Shown here piece by piece: positions 36,353-45,691 of a stretch of 64,000 nt of DNA. Each line of letters opens with the position of its first letter. Position 1 is the first letter of the stretch. This DNA comes from Bombilactobacillus bombi (GTDB lineage: Bacteria > Bacillota > Bacilli > Lactobacillales > Lactobacillaceae). The stretch is taken from positions 1,488,001-1,552,000 of the forward strand of contig NZ_CP031513.1 in the NCBI RefSeq assembly GCF_003522965.1. The letters are read 5' to 3'. The notes under the pieces were generated by a model, which saw nothing but the letters and a program-made list of their open reading frames with translations, was not told where the DNA came from and did no database searches. Position numbers and translations under genes: made by a program.

Positions 36353-37722
36353 GACTGCCCTTCCGTCAATGGTGAAATAGCAGCAAATTTGTTGTAAGAC
36401 TTCACAAATAATAATTTGACCGTTCCTCGAGGTCCCGATCGATTCTTACCAACAATTACTTCCACTTCACCTGCATTGGTATCTTCTGTTTCATCTTCAT
36501 CTTCATTACCATCATTGTAATAATCATCACGATATAAAAAAGCAACAACATCAGCATCTTGTTCAATTGAGCCAGATTCGCGAATATCAGAAAGCATCGG
36601 TCGTTTATCTTGACGTTGCTCTACTCCACGCGATAATTGCGATAAGGCAATAACGGGAACATGTAATTCCTTGGCTAACTTTTTTAATTGTCGCGATATT
36701 ACGGAAACTTCCTGCTGCCGGTTTTCTTGCCCAGTACCTTCGATTAATTGTAAATAATCAACTATTATAAGACCTAAATTCCCTGTTTCTTTAGCTAGAC
36801 GCCGGCATTTTGCCCGGATTTCTGCCATTTTGACTCCCGGAGTATCATCAATATACATTGATGTTCTCGACAAAATACCCGTAGCAACAATTAAATTTTG
36901 CCATTCTTCGTCATTTAAATTACCAGTCCGTAAATTATTAGCGTCAATGCTGCCTTGGGCACACAATAACCGGCTAGCCAACTGTTCTGCACCCATTTCT
37001 AAGCTAAAAATTGCAACTGTTGTTGGTGTATGCACGGCGACATTTTCAGCAACATTTAAGGCAAAGGCTGTTTTTCCTACTCCAGGACGAGCAGCTAATA
37101 TTATCAATTCATCTTCATGTAAACCAGCTGTTACTTTATCTAATTCCGAATATCCAGTAGATAGTCCCGTTACTTGAGAATCTTCTTGGGCGCGTTGATC
37201 AATATTTTCAATAGTAGTATTTAAAACATCGCCAATTTTTTTAAAACCACCACTGGCCTGTTCTTCACCTACATTCATAATTCGCCGCTCAGCTTCATCT
37301 AAGATGTTGGTAACATCAGCATCTTGATCTTCATACCCTTGAGCAACAATATCTGTTGCGGTGGCAATTAAACGACGTAATAAGGCTTTATCAGCTACAA
37401 TTTTTGCATAATACATTACATTGGCAGCTGTGGGAACTACGCTAGCTAATTCTGCTAAATAACTCACACCACCAATATCATCTAATTGATTTTTATCATC
37501 AAGAATATTTTTTACAGTTACAACATCAATTCCTTGATCATTTTCATTTAATTCCACCATTGCAGCAAAAATCAACTGATGAGCATGTTGATAAAAGGAC
37601 TCCTCAGTTACATATTCCATAGCTTCAATGATAGCTTCTGGACGCAATAAAATTGAGCCTAAAACTGATTGTTCTGCCTCTTTGTTATTAGGTGGTATTC
37701 TTTGAATCAGTTCATTATTCAT
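36349..37722 (-). CDS. dnaB: Replicative DNA helicase
   Basis: Hexameric fork helicase (called DnaC in B. subtilis), 457 residues. The N-terminal domain (about 1-150, PPNNKEAEQSVLGSILL) and the RecA-like domain (about 170-450) show Walker A ARPGVGKTA, Walker B IIVDYLQLI and the DnaB motif VIALSQLSRGVEQR. No intein. It lies between lrgB and the unknown gene that overlaps it. Confidence 0.98.
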   Translation of the reverse strand: MNNELIQRIPPNNKEAEQSVLGSILLRPEAIIEAMEYVTEESFYQHAHQLIFAAMVELNENDQGIDVVTVKNILDDKNQLDDIGGVSYLAELASVVPTAANVMYYAKIVADKALLRRLIATATDIVAQGYEDQDADVTNILDEAERRIMNVGEEQASGGFKKIGDVLNTTIENIDQRAQEDSQVTGLSTGYSELDKVTAGLHEDELIILAARPGVGKTAFALNVAENVAVHTPTTVAIFSLEMGAEQLASRLLCAQGSIDANNLRTGNLNDEEWQNLIVATGILSRTSMYIDDTPGVKMAEIRAKCRRLAKETGNLGLIIVDYLQLIEGTGQENRQQEVSVISRQLKKLAKELHVPVIALSQLSRGVEQRQDKRPMLSDIRESGSIEQDADVVAFLYRDDYYNDGNEDEDETEDTNAGEVEVIVGKNRSGPRGTVKLLFVKSYNKFAAISPLTEGQS

Positions 37723-37841
37723 TAGCTAAATCTCCCAATTTTTACTATGGTTAATTCTAACATAGAACCTAAATGCTAGTTAACAGAATGAAATGATTAA
37801 GTTATTGCCACAAATATATTTATTTTTATAAAATTGGAGTA

Positions 37842-37881
37842 ATAAAAAACCAGTTAGACTAAAAAGTCTAGCTGGAATATA
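37842..37881 (-). terminator. Terminator of the lrgAB operon
   Basis: On the minus strand CCAGCTAGACT pairs with AGTCTAACTGG and is followed by a TTTTTTATT tail. Confidence 0.85.
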
Positions 37882-37898
37882 TATAATCTAATTAAAAT

Positions 37899-38624
37899 TT
37901 ATAAGCCCAGCAACCGTGCGAAAATCGGTACAGCCACATTATCAATTACCCCGATTAAAACCACAGAAACTGCTGCCATTGCTCCTTGAACTGAGCCTAA
38001 CTTCAAAGCAAAGGCAGAACCAACTGTATGTCCAGCAGTTCCTAATCCTAGTCCTTCACCTACAGGATCTGATTCTAGACGAAACCACTTAACTAATGGC
38101 TTACCTAGAGCATAAATAATAACCGCATTCAAAATACAAGCCATGGCAGTGACTGCAGGATTTCCTCCAACTGCTGTTGAGAGTGGTAATGCAATTGCTG
38201 TTGTAGCAGATTGGCTAAGCATTGAAGCTACTCCGACTTTGCTTAAACCAATTAATTTAGCAATACCAGTAATTGCAAATAAAGAAATAAAGGTACCAAC
38301 TAACAAACTGCATACAATAATAACCCAATTCTTCTTAAAAACATCATTACGTTTATATAAAGGTACCGCAAACGCAATAGTTGCTGGATTTAAAAACCAA
38401 AAAATTAGATCACCACCTGGTTTATAAGCCTTAGTATACATTTCAGCAGTTGAAACATTAAACACTTTAGCCATGATTACTAAGATTATAATTCCCAAAA
38501 CCATTGCTACAAATAAAGGTTGTGTTAAAAAGAACCCCTTAGTTTTCTTAAATAAATACTCACCAATTTCATAGACTACTAATGATAAAAATACCCCAAA
38601 TAATGGATTAGCTAAATAATGCAT
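37899..38624 (-). CDS. lrgB: LrgB-family membrane protein
   Basis: A 241-residue membrane protein with about six to seven helices and the family stretch SQSATTAIALPLS plus GLGTAGHTVGSAFA. LrgB works with LrgA; in other Firmicutes the pair modulates murein hydrolase activity or imports pyruvate. The stop of lrgA lies 2 bases before its start. Regulated, most likely, by LytSR encoded next to it. Confidence 0.93.
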   Translation of the reverse strand: MHYLANPLFGVFLSLVVYEIGEYLFKKTKGFFLTQPLFVAMVLGIIILVIMAKVFNVSTAEMYTKAYKPGGDLIFWFLNPATIAFAVPLYKRNDVFKKNWVIIVCSLLVGTFISLFAITGIAKLIGLSKVGVASMLSQSATTAIALPLSTAVGGNPAVTAMACILNAVIIYALGKPLVKWFRLESDPVGEGLGLGTAGHTVGSAFALKLGSVQGAMAAVSVVLIGVIDNVAVPIFARLLGL

Positions 38625-38626
38625 AG

Positions 38627-39055
38627 TTATTTTCCTCCCTTAGCAGTAGAACTAACATCTTGGTGTGTTAATTTAATTTTTATCCAGTTGAAAAAACGCG
38701 TCGTATAAGCTGTTACAACTAATAAAATGACTGTTGCAATCAAAATAACAATCACTAATTGCACACCTTCCGCCTGCATAATTTTTAAATTCCCAGCTAA
38801 AGAAATACCTGATGGAACAAATAAAAATCCGATTAGTCCAATCATTGCTGCTCCAAATGAATCTACCCATTCAACTTTAATTACTTTAAAAGTAAGTAAT
38901 AAATATAAGAGCACTAATCCAATTACAGCAGTTGGTAAAGGAAAAGATTTTGGCATTGAATCTGAAATAAACTGTGCCACAAATAAAATTGCCGCATAAA
39001 TTAGCATTTGAATTAACAATGGCGCAGACTTTTTGTTTTCATTTGATTTTTCCAT
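38627..39055 (-). CDS. lrgA: LrgA/CidA-family holin-like protein
   Basis: A 142-residue membrane protein with four helices. ATG 39055 is used, with GGGAGG eight bases upstream. The family pattern DSMPKSFPLPTAVIG and LVPSGISL-like region is visible. It forms an operon with lrgB, 2 bases apart. The promoter region carries an inverted repeat (39119-39160) and a -10 at 39097-39092. Confidence 0.92.
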   Translation of the reverse strand: MEKSNENKKSAPLLIQMLIYAAILFVAQFISDSMPKSFPLPTAVIGLVLLYLLLTFKVIKVEWVDSFGAAMIGLIGFLFVPSGISLAGNLKIMQAEGVQLVIVILIATVILLVVTAYTTRFFNWIKIKLTHQDVSSTAKGGK

Positions 39056-39091
39056 TAATTGTGCCTCCCTCAAACTACATTAACCGTCTAT

Positions 39092-39160
39092 ATCATAACA
39101 TTAGAAAGACAATCTGCGGCAGTTGTGAGTCTTAATTACACTTTTTTGTCCCTCAACTGC
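39092..39160 (-). promoter_or_regulatory. lrgA promoter with inverted repeat
   Basis: The -10 TATGAT (39097-39092) lies downstream of an inverted pair GCAGTTG/CAACTGC (39119-39125 and 39154-39160). The position would suit a LytR-regulated operator. The binder is inferred. Confidence 0.45.
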
Positions 39161-39188
39161 AACGGTTGCTAACCTAAATACTTTAAAT

Positions 39189-39917
39189 TTATACGCCAAG
39201 AAGTTGTTTGACCTTCTTTTGATACGAACGCCCGACTTGAACTTTATCACCATTAGTCATTATTAAAATTATTGTATGGTTAAACCACGGTTGAACTTCT
39301 TTAACTGCTTCTAAATTAACCAAAGATTTACGATGTACTTGCACAAATTTAGTTCCTGTCAAGCGTTTCTTAATCCAACTGAGTGTATTTTTAGTTTGAT
39401 ACTGCTCTGTCTTCGTTATAATTGTCAAAATACCATCATTAACTGTAGCTGAAATTAGACTATCTTGTTTAATTACAACATTTCGATCTTGTAATTCAAT
39501 AGTTAATAAATTTGTTAAAGATTCTGTAGTAATATCTGACCGTTTATTTAACGCTTTGATTGCCTTAAAAAGAGCTTGGTCAATTCTTTTTGGTTCAAAT
39601 GGTTTTAACACATAATCAATCGCATCTACATTAAAAGCCTTAGCTGCGAATTCATCATAGGCAGTTGCAAAAATAATTAACGGTGAATACGACAATTGAT
39701 GCAATTGTTGAGCTAATTCAAAACCATTTTCACCATTCAGTGAGATATCTAAAAAAATAATATCAATTTGTTCTTTTATCAGAATTCCTAACCCATGATT
39801 AATATCCTCACTTTGAAAAATGTTCACTTGCTCATTATTAAAACAAGAACTTTGGTTAATTAAATAGGCTAATTCCGTACGTGCCAATTGTTCATCATCA
39901 ATAATTAAAATTTTCAT
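39189..39917 (-). CDS. lytR: LytTR response regulator LytR
   Basis: A 242-residue regulator: receiver (about 1-120, Asp 57 in IIFLDISL, Lys in YVLKPF) and a LytTR DNA-binding domain (about 140-240, with VHRKSLVNL). Its start overlaps lytS by 4 bases. With LytS it controls lrgAB in staphylococci, bacilli and streptococci, and lrgAB lies directly downstream here. Confidence 0.94.
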   Translation of the reverse strand: MKILIIDDEQLARTELAYLINQSSCFNNEQVNIFQSEDINHGLGILIKEQIDIIFLDISLNGENGFELAQQLHQLSYSPLIIFATAYDEFAAKAFNVDAIDYVLKPFEPKRIDQALFKAIKALNKRSDITTESLTNLLTIELQDRNVVIKQDSLISATVNDGILTIITKTEQYQTKNTLSWIKKRLTGTKFVQVHRKSLVNLEAVKEVQPWFNHTIILIMTNGDKVQVGRSYQKKVKQLLGV

Positions 39918-41659
39918 GATGGTGATTCCCCCTTTTTATGTTGCCAAGGTATTAATATTGTAAAACATGTTCCTGTTGGTTTAGTAGTAATCTTAATTTG
40001 ACTAATACTGCCATAAAGTCCATTTAAACGCCGATTAAGATTATATAATGCCGTACCCGTACCACGTGTTTGTTGAATTGGTTTTTCCAAAATTTGCGGT
40101 AAAATTTGCGGATTAATACCTTGTCCATTATCTTGAACTTGAATTTTAAAATAATCTTGGTTGTATGGAACTATTTTAACGACAATCAAATTATTCTTTT
40201 TTTGCCCTTTAAAAGCATGGCGAACAGCATTTTCAACAAATATTTGCAGACAAAAAGCTGGAATTAACACTTCTTGAGAAACTTCAATTTGATATTTGAG
40301 CTGAAAGCGATCAGGAAAACGCAAATTCTCTAAATTCATATAAGCATCAATATGCTTTTTTTCTTGTTCTAATGTTACTTCTTTTTCTTGACCATTTTGC
40401 AAACTAGATCTAAAAAAAACACTCAGTTGAACCACAGCTTCGCGAGCTTTGTCTTGACTAACTCTCATTAGTGCTGCAATGGTATTTAAAGCATTAAAAA
40501 AGAAATGTGGACTAATTTGAACTTGTAAGGCCTTAATTTCAGCCTCATTAATTAGCGAAGTTTGTTCTTCTGCAATACCAATTGCTAATTGTCCAGAAAA
40601 AATTGTTCCTAAGCCATCAACTAAATTTTCTTCAACTACGGTTAACTTATCAGAATCAGTAAAATAGACTTTTAAAGCACCTATAGTTTCTTGATTAACT
40701 TGTAAAGGAATTACAATTGCTGCAGCCAATGGGCAATGGTCATGTGGACAGCCAATTTCGGACTTCGTATATGCTATTTGCTTCTTACCAGTTAAAATAA
40801 CCGTCTTTGAAAGATCCGTTAATACTGGTTCATTAGCTATATGATGATCAGCACCTGCTCCGACATGAGCTAAGACGTTCACTTTATCAGTAAGACCTAC
40901 AGCATCAAAATTGGTATATTTTTTAATAATTTCACACACATGACGTGCAGAATCTAAATCTAATCCCTTCCGAAAATATGGCAAAGTTTTATTTGTTAAT
41001 TCCAATACATCTTTAGTTTGAACTGCTCGCAACTGTCGTTCATTAGATAGGTATGTTTTTAAAATTTCAATAAATAAGCAAGAGCCCACTGTATTTAAAA
41101 AAGTCATAGGAACAATAACTAATTTTACCAAACCAAATCCTCGGAAAATGCAAATAAAAGCCATTTGAACAAATTCGGCACTCAAACCTAAGATAGCAAC
41201 CCAGATATTAGATGGATAAAGTTGATTTCCCTTAACACGATCTCCAATTTTGCCCACCAAAAATCCAATTAAAACTGAACTAACTATGTAAAAAGAATCC
41301 GAAAAATTACTAAAAATAAACCGATGTACTCCGCCTACTAAACCCACAAAGACGCCTACCCAAGGTCCAGCAGTTAAACTTGCAGTAGTAATAACTAAAG
41401 TTCTAGTATTTGCAATTGAATATGATTGCGACAAATTAGTAATGATAGTCGGCATTACTACTTCTCTAGAATTAGTAATTTCCACTCCAGTTAAATTAGA
41501 AATAATCACAAAAATAGAAAAAATTAAGGCTAACCATATTTGTGATTTTAGTTTACGACTTTTAATTAGATTTCGAAAAAAGCTCGTATTTACAAGTAAA
41601 AAAGCTAAAATCAAGATGAATCCTAAACGTTCAGCCAAGAGAATTAATAAATTAAACAC
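39914..41659 (-). CDS. lytS: LytS sensor histidine kinase
   Basis: A 581-residue kinase. GTG 41659 is chosen because AGAAAGGA precedes it and the protein then begins FNLLILLAERLG as is typical. A 5TM-LYT membrane domain (about 1-195), a GAF-like domain (about 215-345), then the His-kinase region with SPHFFFNALNTI (about 375) and an ATPase domain (about 455-570, VENAVRHAF, GTGTALYNL). Overlaps lytR by 4 bases. Confidence 0.94.
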   Translation of the reverse strand: MFNLLILLAERLGFILILAFLLVNTSFFRNLIKSRKLKSQIWLALIFSIFVIISNLTGVEITNSREVVMPTIITNLSQSYSIANTRTLVITTASLTAGPWVGVFVGLVGGVHRFIFSNFSDSFYIVSSVLIGFLVGKIGDRVKGNQLYPSNIWVAILGLSAEFVQMAFICIFRGFGLVKLVIVPMTFLNTVGSCLFIEILKTYLSNERQLRAVQTKDVLELTNKTLPYFRKGLDLDSARHVCEIIKKYTNFDAVGLTDKVNVLAHVGAGADHHIANEPVLTDLSKTVILTGKKQIAYTKSEIGCPHDHCPLAAAIVIPLQVNQETIGALKVYFTDSDKLTVVEENLVDGLGTIFSGQLAIGIAEEQTSLINEAEIKALQVQISPHFFFNALNTIAALMRVSQDKAREAVVQLSVFFRSSLQNGQEKEVTLEQEKKHIDAYMNLENLRFPDRFQLKYQIEVSQEVLIPAFCLQIFVENAVRHAFKGQKKNNLIVVKIVPYNQDYFKIQVQDNGQGINPQILPQILEKPIQQTRGTGTALYNLNRRLNGLYGSISQIKITTKPTGTCFTILIPWQHKKGESPS

Positions 41660-41702
41660 TTGCTTTTCCTTTCTTAATATCAAGATTTCTCGCTGTTAAT
41701 TA

Positions 41703-41768
41703 AAACAAAAAATCTTCCTAAAAACTATCGAAAAATAATTTGATTTCGAATAATTTAAGAAGATTAGT
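41703..41768 (-). terminator. Terminator of the rpsF-rplI region
   Basis: AATCTTCTTAAA pairs imperfectly with a TTTTTAGGAAGATT arm, followed by a T-run on the minus strand. It follows rplI. Confidence 0.75.
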
Positions 41769-41787
41769 AGATATTTATTAATAATTA

Positions 41788-42240
41788 TTATTTTTCACTA
41801 ACGTGAACACGAATTTTTGCTTCTACTCCCGGATATAATTTCACAGGTACATTCGTATATCCCAAAGACTTAATGGGTTCTGGCAAAACAATTTTACGTT
41901 TATCAATATCAATTTGATATTGATCTGCTAAGGCTTGCGCGATTTGCTTACTAGGAATTGAGCCAAATAAGCGGCTATCATTTCCTGCTTTAGAATGTAA
42001 TTCGACCACAGTTTCATCTTTTTCCAAAAAAGACTTAATCATTTCAGCACTTGCATATTCTTCATCTTTTTCTCGCTGATCAGCAGCCTTTTGGGCATTC
42101 AATGCCTTCATGGCTGCAGGAGTAGCTTTTTTTGCTTTGCCATTTTTAATTAGAAAATTTTGGGCATATCCATCAGCTACTTCTTTAACTTCACCGCGTT
42201 TACCACGGCCACGTACATCTTGGGTAAAAATTACTCGCAT
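41788..42240 (-). CDS. rplI: 50S ribosomal protein L9
   Basis: 150 residues, the usual size. The N-terminal domain [21 protein letters not shown] is followed by a long connecting helix and a C-terminal domain. It binds 23S rRNA at the base of the L1 stalk. 11 bases after gdpP, same transcript. In many relatives dnaB follows directly; here lytSR-lrgAB intervenes. Confidence 0.98.
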   Translation of the reverse strand: MRVIFTQDVRGRGKRGEVKEVADGYAQNFLIKNGKAKKATPAAMKALNAQKAADQREKDEEYASAEMIKSFLEKDETVVELHSKAGNDSRLFGSIPSKQIAQALADQYQIDIDKRKIVLPEPIKSLGYTNVPVKLYPGVEAKIRVHVSEK

Positions 42241-42251
42241 AAAATGGCCTC

Positions 42252-44291
42252 CTAAGAATTATTATTAGTTTTTTTGGTACTCTTATTTTCTACTTTTTGT
42301 TGGACAATTGCAATCAATTGTTGTTTGGCATCCGCAATTGTTGTTTCCGCTAATTGTGTCGCAGCATTAGACAAGTGACCCCCGCCACCCATTTCTTCCA
42401 TAATTACCTGAACATTAATTTTACCTAAACTACGGGCAGAAATAGCAATTTTGCCGTCATTGCGCTTAGTAATTACGAAGGCAGCTTCAATGTTGTTTAG
42501 TGACAATAATGTATCGGCTGCTTGGGCTGCAATAACTGAATCATAGACCTGGTCATCTTGACCAGCACATAAAGCTATATCAGAAGTAATCATCGTAATC
42601 GTATCAATTAAATGACTTTTTTGAATATAAGAATCAACATTTTCTTTCAAAAGATTTTGCACCAAAGTTCCATCAGCGCCTACTGAGCGTAAGTAACTAG
42701 CGGCATCAAAAGTTCTAGTTCCTGAACGTAAAGTAAATGAGCGTGTATCTACAGAAATACCAGCTAGCATGGCTGTTGCTTCTAATTTACTTAATGACGC
42801 ACGAGTTTGAGGCTGGTATTCAACCATTTCTGTAATTAATTCACAGGCTGAGGAAGCATAAGGTTCAATGTAGACTAACAGCGGATTAGGCGGAAATTCT
42901 TCTCCACGACGATGATGATCAATTACCACTAGATGATCAGCTAATTTTTGACATAACTTAGTACTCATTGAAATTGAAGGTTTTGAAGTATCAACCATAA
43001 TCAGCATGCTATCACTATTTGCCTGTTCTATGGCAGCAGCTGGTGAAATTAAATCTGCCTTCAAATCTGCATCGTCATCAATTAATTTTAACAAACGCTC
43101 AATATCTGTATGGTTATTATTTCGATCAACCACAATATGGCACTTTTTGTCATTCATCTGTGCTATCCGATGAATGCCCAAACAAGCTCCTAAAACATCC
43201 ATATCAGGCTGAGCATGCCCCATTACATAAATATCAGCGGTTTGATTAAACAAGTCGCGTAAGGCTTGACTAATCATTCGGGCCCGTACTCGTGTTCGTT
43301 TTTCCATTGGATTAGTATTTCCACCATAAAAGCGAGCTTTTTCATCGGCCTTTTTGACCACTACTTGATCGCCACCACGACCTAAAGCCAAATCCAGATT
43401 TTTTTGGGCATCACGAGCTAATTCTCCTAAATCCGAGCGGCCATAAGCAAAACCAACACTTAAAGTTAATGGATAATTTTGCTTAGAAGTATCCCGCCGA
43501 ATTTTATCAAGAATAGCAAAATTATCTTGCTCAACTGCCGCCAATGAGCGAGCATAAGCTATTACAATAAATTGATCTTCACTAACGCGCTTAATAAACA
43601 TTGAATTACTTTTAGCCCAATCGGTCAATTGGTTAGTAACATAATTAGTTAAATTAGATTGGTCGCGATCTTCCATAGATTGTGTTACTTCATCATAATT
43701 ATCTAAGAAGATTTGTCCGATCGCAATTTTTTCTTCTTCATAGTGCTTTTGAATATTTTCGTATGTTGTCACATCTAGTAAGTAGATAACTCGTAAATCT
43801 GTTTGGACGGTAGCTTTAAAACGCGATTTTCCAATTTTAATTAAGTTAATATTAGTTGGATGTTCAGCATCTTGTTTAATCAGTTGTTCTAGTTGTGAAT
43901 CAACCTTGGCCAATGGATTGCCAATAATATCTTTTTTACCAAAATAATTTTGTAATTTGGGATTAATCCATTGAACTGTGTGTTCCTTATTATCACTATA
44001 AAGTAACATTCCTAAAGGAATATTGATTAAAGCTTCTTGTTCACCACGGTCTTCGCGAAACGATAAATCATCAAGATATTTAGTAGTTTGTTTAATTAAG
44101 CTGATAAATGCATAAATACCTATACTTAAAATAAATGCCAGAATAATTGCTTCTAAAAAGGCTAAAATCGGGTTAACAAAAAAGCCCACAATAACCAAGC
44201 TAATTGCTAAAATCAAAATCACTATTAGACTTATTTTTAACGGCCAATTAAGTGCTAAAAGACTTTTTTTAGCCATTTTATCTTTATCCAT
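42252..44291 (-). CDS. gdpP: Cyclic-di-AMP phosphodiesterase GdpP
   Basis: About 679 residues. ATG 44291 has GAGGAG close upstream. Two membrane helices (about 20-60), a PAS domain (about 85-150), a degenerate GGDEF domain (about 175-300) and a DHH-DHHA1 phosphodiesterase domain (about 330-660) with [18 protein letters not shown] and GGGGHL. It hydrolyses c-di-AMP to pApA and so tunes potassium and osmotic balance and wall stress. It lies between rpsR and rplI, as in other Firmicutes. Confidence 0.96.
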   Translation of the reverse strand: MDKDKMAKKSLLALNWPLKISLIVILILAISLVIVGFFVNPILAFLEAIILAFILSIGIYAFISLIKQTTKYLDDLSFREDRGEQEALINIPLGMLLYSDNKEHTVQWINPKLQNYFGKKDIIGNPLAKVDSQLEQLIKQDAEHPTNINLIKIGKSRFKATVQTDLRVIYLLDVTTYENIQKHYEEEKIAIGQIFLDNYDEVTQSMEDRDQSNLTNYVTNQLTDWAKSNSMFIKRVSEDQFIVIAYARSLAAVEQDNFAILDKIRRDTSKQNYPLTLSVGFAYGRSDLGELARDAQKNLDLALGRGGDQVVVKKADEKARFYGGNTNPMEKRTRVRARMISQALRDLFNQTADIYVMGHAQPDMDVLGACLGIHRIAQMNDKKCHIVVDRNNNHTDIERLLKLIDDDADLKADLISPAAAIEQANSDSMLIMVDTSKPSISMSTKLCQKLADHLVVIDHHRRGEEFPPNPLLVYIEPYASSACELITEMVEYQPQTRASLSKLEATAMLAGISVDTRSFTLRSGTRTFDAASYLRSVGADGTLVQNLLKENVDSYIQKSHLIDTITMITSDIALCAGQDDQVYDSVIAAQAADTLLSLNNIEAAFVITKRNDGKIAISARSLGKINVQVIMEEMGGGGHLSNAATQLAETTIADAKQQLIAIVQQKVENKSTKKTNNNS

Positions 44292-44351
44292 ATTCTCCTC
44301 TTTTAAACGGAACATGACTTTATTTTAACATAATTATTAAGACTGCGCTTA

Positions 44352-44388
44352 AATCAAAAAAGCCCGCCAATGGCGAGCTTTTAAAGTA
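44352..44388 (-). terminator. Terminator of rpsF-ssb-rpsR
   Basis: AAAAGCTCGCCA pairs with TGGCGGGCTTTTTT on the minus strand, just after the rpsR stop. Confidence 0.88.
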
Positions 44389-44392
44389 TTTA

Positions 44393-44629
44393 TTAATCTT
44401 CAGCAACAAATGGTAACAAGCCCATAATTCGAGCACGTTTAATTGCAATTGTTAAACGACGTTGATTTTTAGCACCAGTTCCAGTTACTCGACGAGGTAA
44501 AATCTTACCTCGTTCAGAAATAAATCTTTTCAATAAATCAGTATCTTTGTAATCAATATAATCAATATGGTTAGCAGCAATGAAGTCCACCTTACGGCGA
44601 CGACGGCCACCACGACGTTGTTGTGGCAT
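44393..44629 (-). CDS. rpsR: 30S ribosomal protein S18
   Basis: 78 residues. It binds S6 in the small-subunit platform. The conserved middle ([24 protein letters not shown]) is present, and the basic start is typical. Third gene of rpsF-ssb-rpsR. Confidence 0.98.
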   Translation of the reverse strand: MPQQRRGGRRRRKVDFIAANHIDYIDYKDTDLLKRFISERGKILPRRVTGTGAKNQRRLTIAIKRARIMGLLPFVAED

Positions 44630-44674
44630 AATTTTCTCCTTTCTCTATAAATAGCTTAGATAATTTCATTCAAA

Positions 44675-45163
44675 TTAGAATGGTAAATCATCATCAGAAA
44701 TATCAATCGATTGTGTATTATCAGCAAATGGATCCTCGCTAGGACTAGCTGCAGAATTATTTGCTGGATTATTATTTCCACCATTAGATTGACTAGGATT
44801 AGGAATATTATTATTTGATTGTGAAGGATGATTATTATTAGCAGACTTAGGCTCTAACAAGGAAAAATTATCAACGACTACTTCAGTAACATATACTCGT
44901 TGTCCTTGTTGATTTTCGTAGTTACGAGTTTGGATTCGCCCATCAATTCCAACTAATGACCCTTTATGAGTAAAGTTAGAAAAGTTTTCGGCAGCCTTGC
45001 GCCAAATCACGCAATTGATAAAGTCTGCATCCCGATCCCCGTTGGCATTTGTAAATTGTCGATTAACGGCAATAGTAAAAGTAGCCACGGCTGTACCATT
45101 AGCGGTATAGCGTAAATCAACATCACGGGTCAATCTACCAACCAACACACTTCTATTAATCAT
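44675..45163 (-). CDS. ssb: Single-stranded DNA-binding protein
   Basis: 162 residues. An OB-fold domain (about 1-107, [20 protein letters not shown]) is followed by an Asn/Ser/Pro-rich linker and the acidic tail DISDDDLPF that recruits replication and repair partners. Between rpsF and rpsR, as in most Firmicutes. Confidence 0.98.
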   Translation of the reverse strand: MINRSVLVGRLTRDVDLRYTANGTAVATFTIAVNRQFTNANGDRDADFINCVIWRKAAENFSNFTHKGSLVGIDGRIQTRNYENQQGQRVYVTEVVVDNFSLLEPKSANNNHPSQSNNNIPNPSQSNGGNNNPANNSAASPSEDPFADNTQSIDISDDDLPF

Positions 45164-45183
45164 TTATCCAATCTCCCTCAAAA

Positions 45184-45199
45184 TGTTTCACATGAAACA
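45184..45199. other. parS-like centromere site
   Basis: TGTTTCACATGAAACA differs by one base from the ParB/Spo0J site TGTTTCACGTGAAACA. It sits in the 37-base gap between rpsF and ssb, about 9 kb from oriC. ParB is not encoded in the window. Confidence 0.8.
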
Positions 45200-45200
45200 A

Positions 45201-45497
45201 TTAATCTTCGCGGTTAATAATCATATGGCGAAGAATACTATCATCAATTTTAGAAAGACGATCAAATTCATTGATAGCAGCTTGATCTGATGCGTTTACG
45301 TTTACAATATGGTAAGTACCTTCTGTATAACCACCAATTTCATAAGCAAAACGCCGCTTTTGCCAGTCTTTAGAATCTAAGACTTCAGCACCGTTATCCT
45401 TAAGAACTTTATCGAAACGATCAATCAAAGCTTTTTTATCTTCTTCAGCAATATCAGGCTTAATGATATACGTAATTTCGTAATGAGTTTGAGCCAT
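45201..45497 (-). CDS. rpsF: 30S ribosomal protein S6
   Basis: 98 residues. It begins [15 protein letters not shown] and pairs with S18 in the ribosome. AAGGAGG precedes the start. A small hairpin (about 45522-45549, arms GAAAATGA and TCATTTTC) lies in its leader; autoregulation by S6-S18 is known in the family, but I cannot see the characteristic motif with confidence. Confidence 0.98.
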   Translation of the reverse strand: MAQTHYEITYIIKPDIAEEDKKALIDRFDKVLKDNGAEVLDSKDWQKRRFAYEIGGYTEGTYHIVNVNASDQAAINEFDRLSKIDDSILRHMIINRED

Positions 45498-45619
45498 AAT
45501 TGCACACCTCCTTTTGGACTAATGGAAAATGACCAACGATCATTTTCAAGGAGTATTTAACTTAATTCAAGTTTAATACTCACAAATAGTAAGTCTATCA
45601 TTTTTACTGATAAATTTCC

Positions 45620-45684
45620 AGATAAAAAAGCTCTTTGGCATAATAATTACTAAACGTCTAGTTTAGATTACGCAAAAAGCTTTA
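45620..45684 (-). terminator. Terminator of gyrA
   Basis: Imperfect long hairpin with AAAGC arms at both ends and an inner CTAAAC/GTTTAG stem, followed by a T-run on the minus strand. Confidence 0.65.
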
Positions 45685-45691
45685 ATAAATT

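Noticed and set aside
36830-37177. 115-codon plus-strand frame
   Set aside because: Antisense inside dnaB; shadow frame.
45498-45600. S6 autoregulatory leader RNA
   Set aside because: Only a simple hairpin is visible; the characteristic S6-S18 binding motif could not be recognised.
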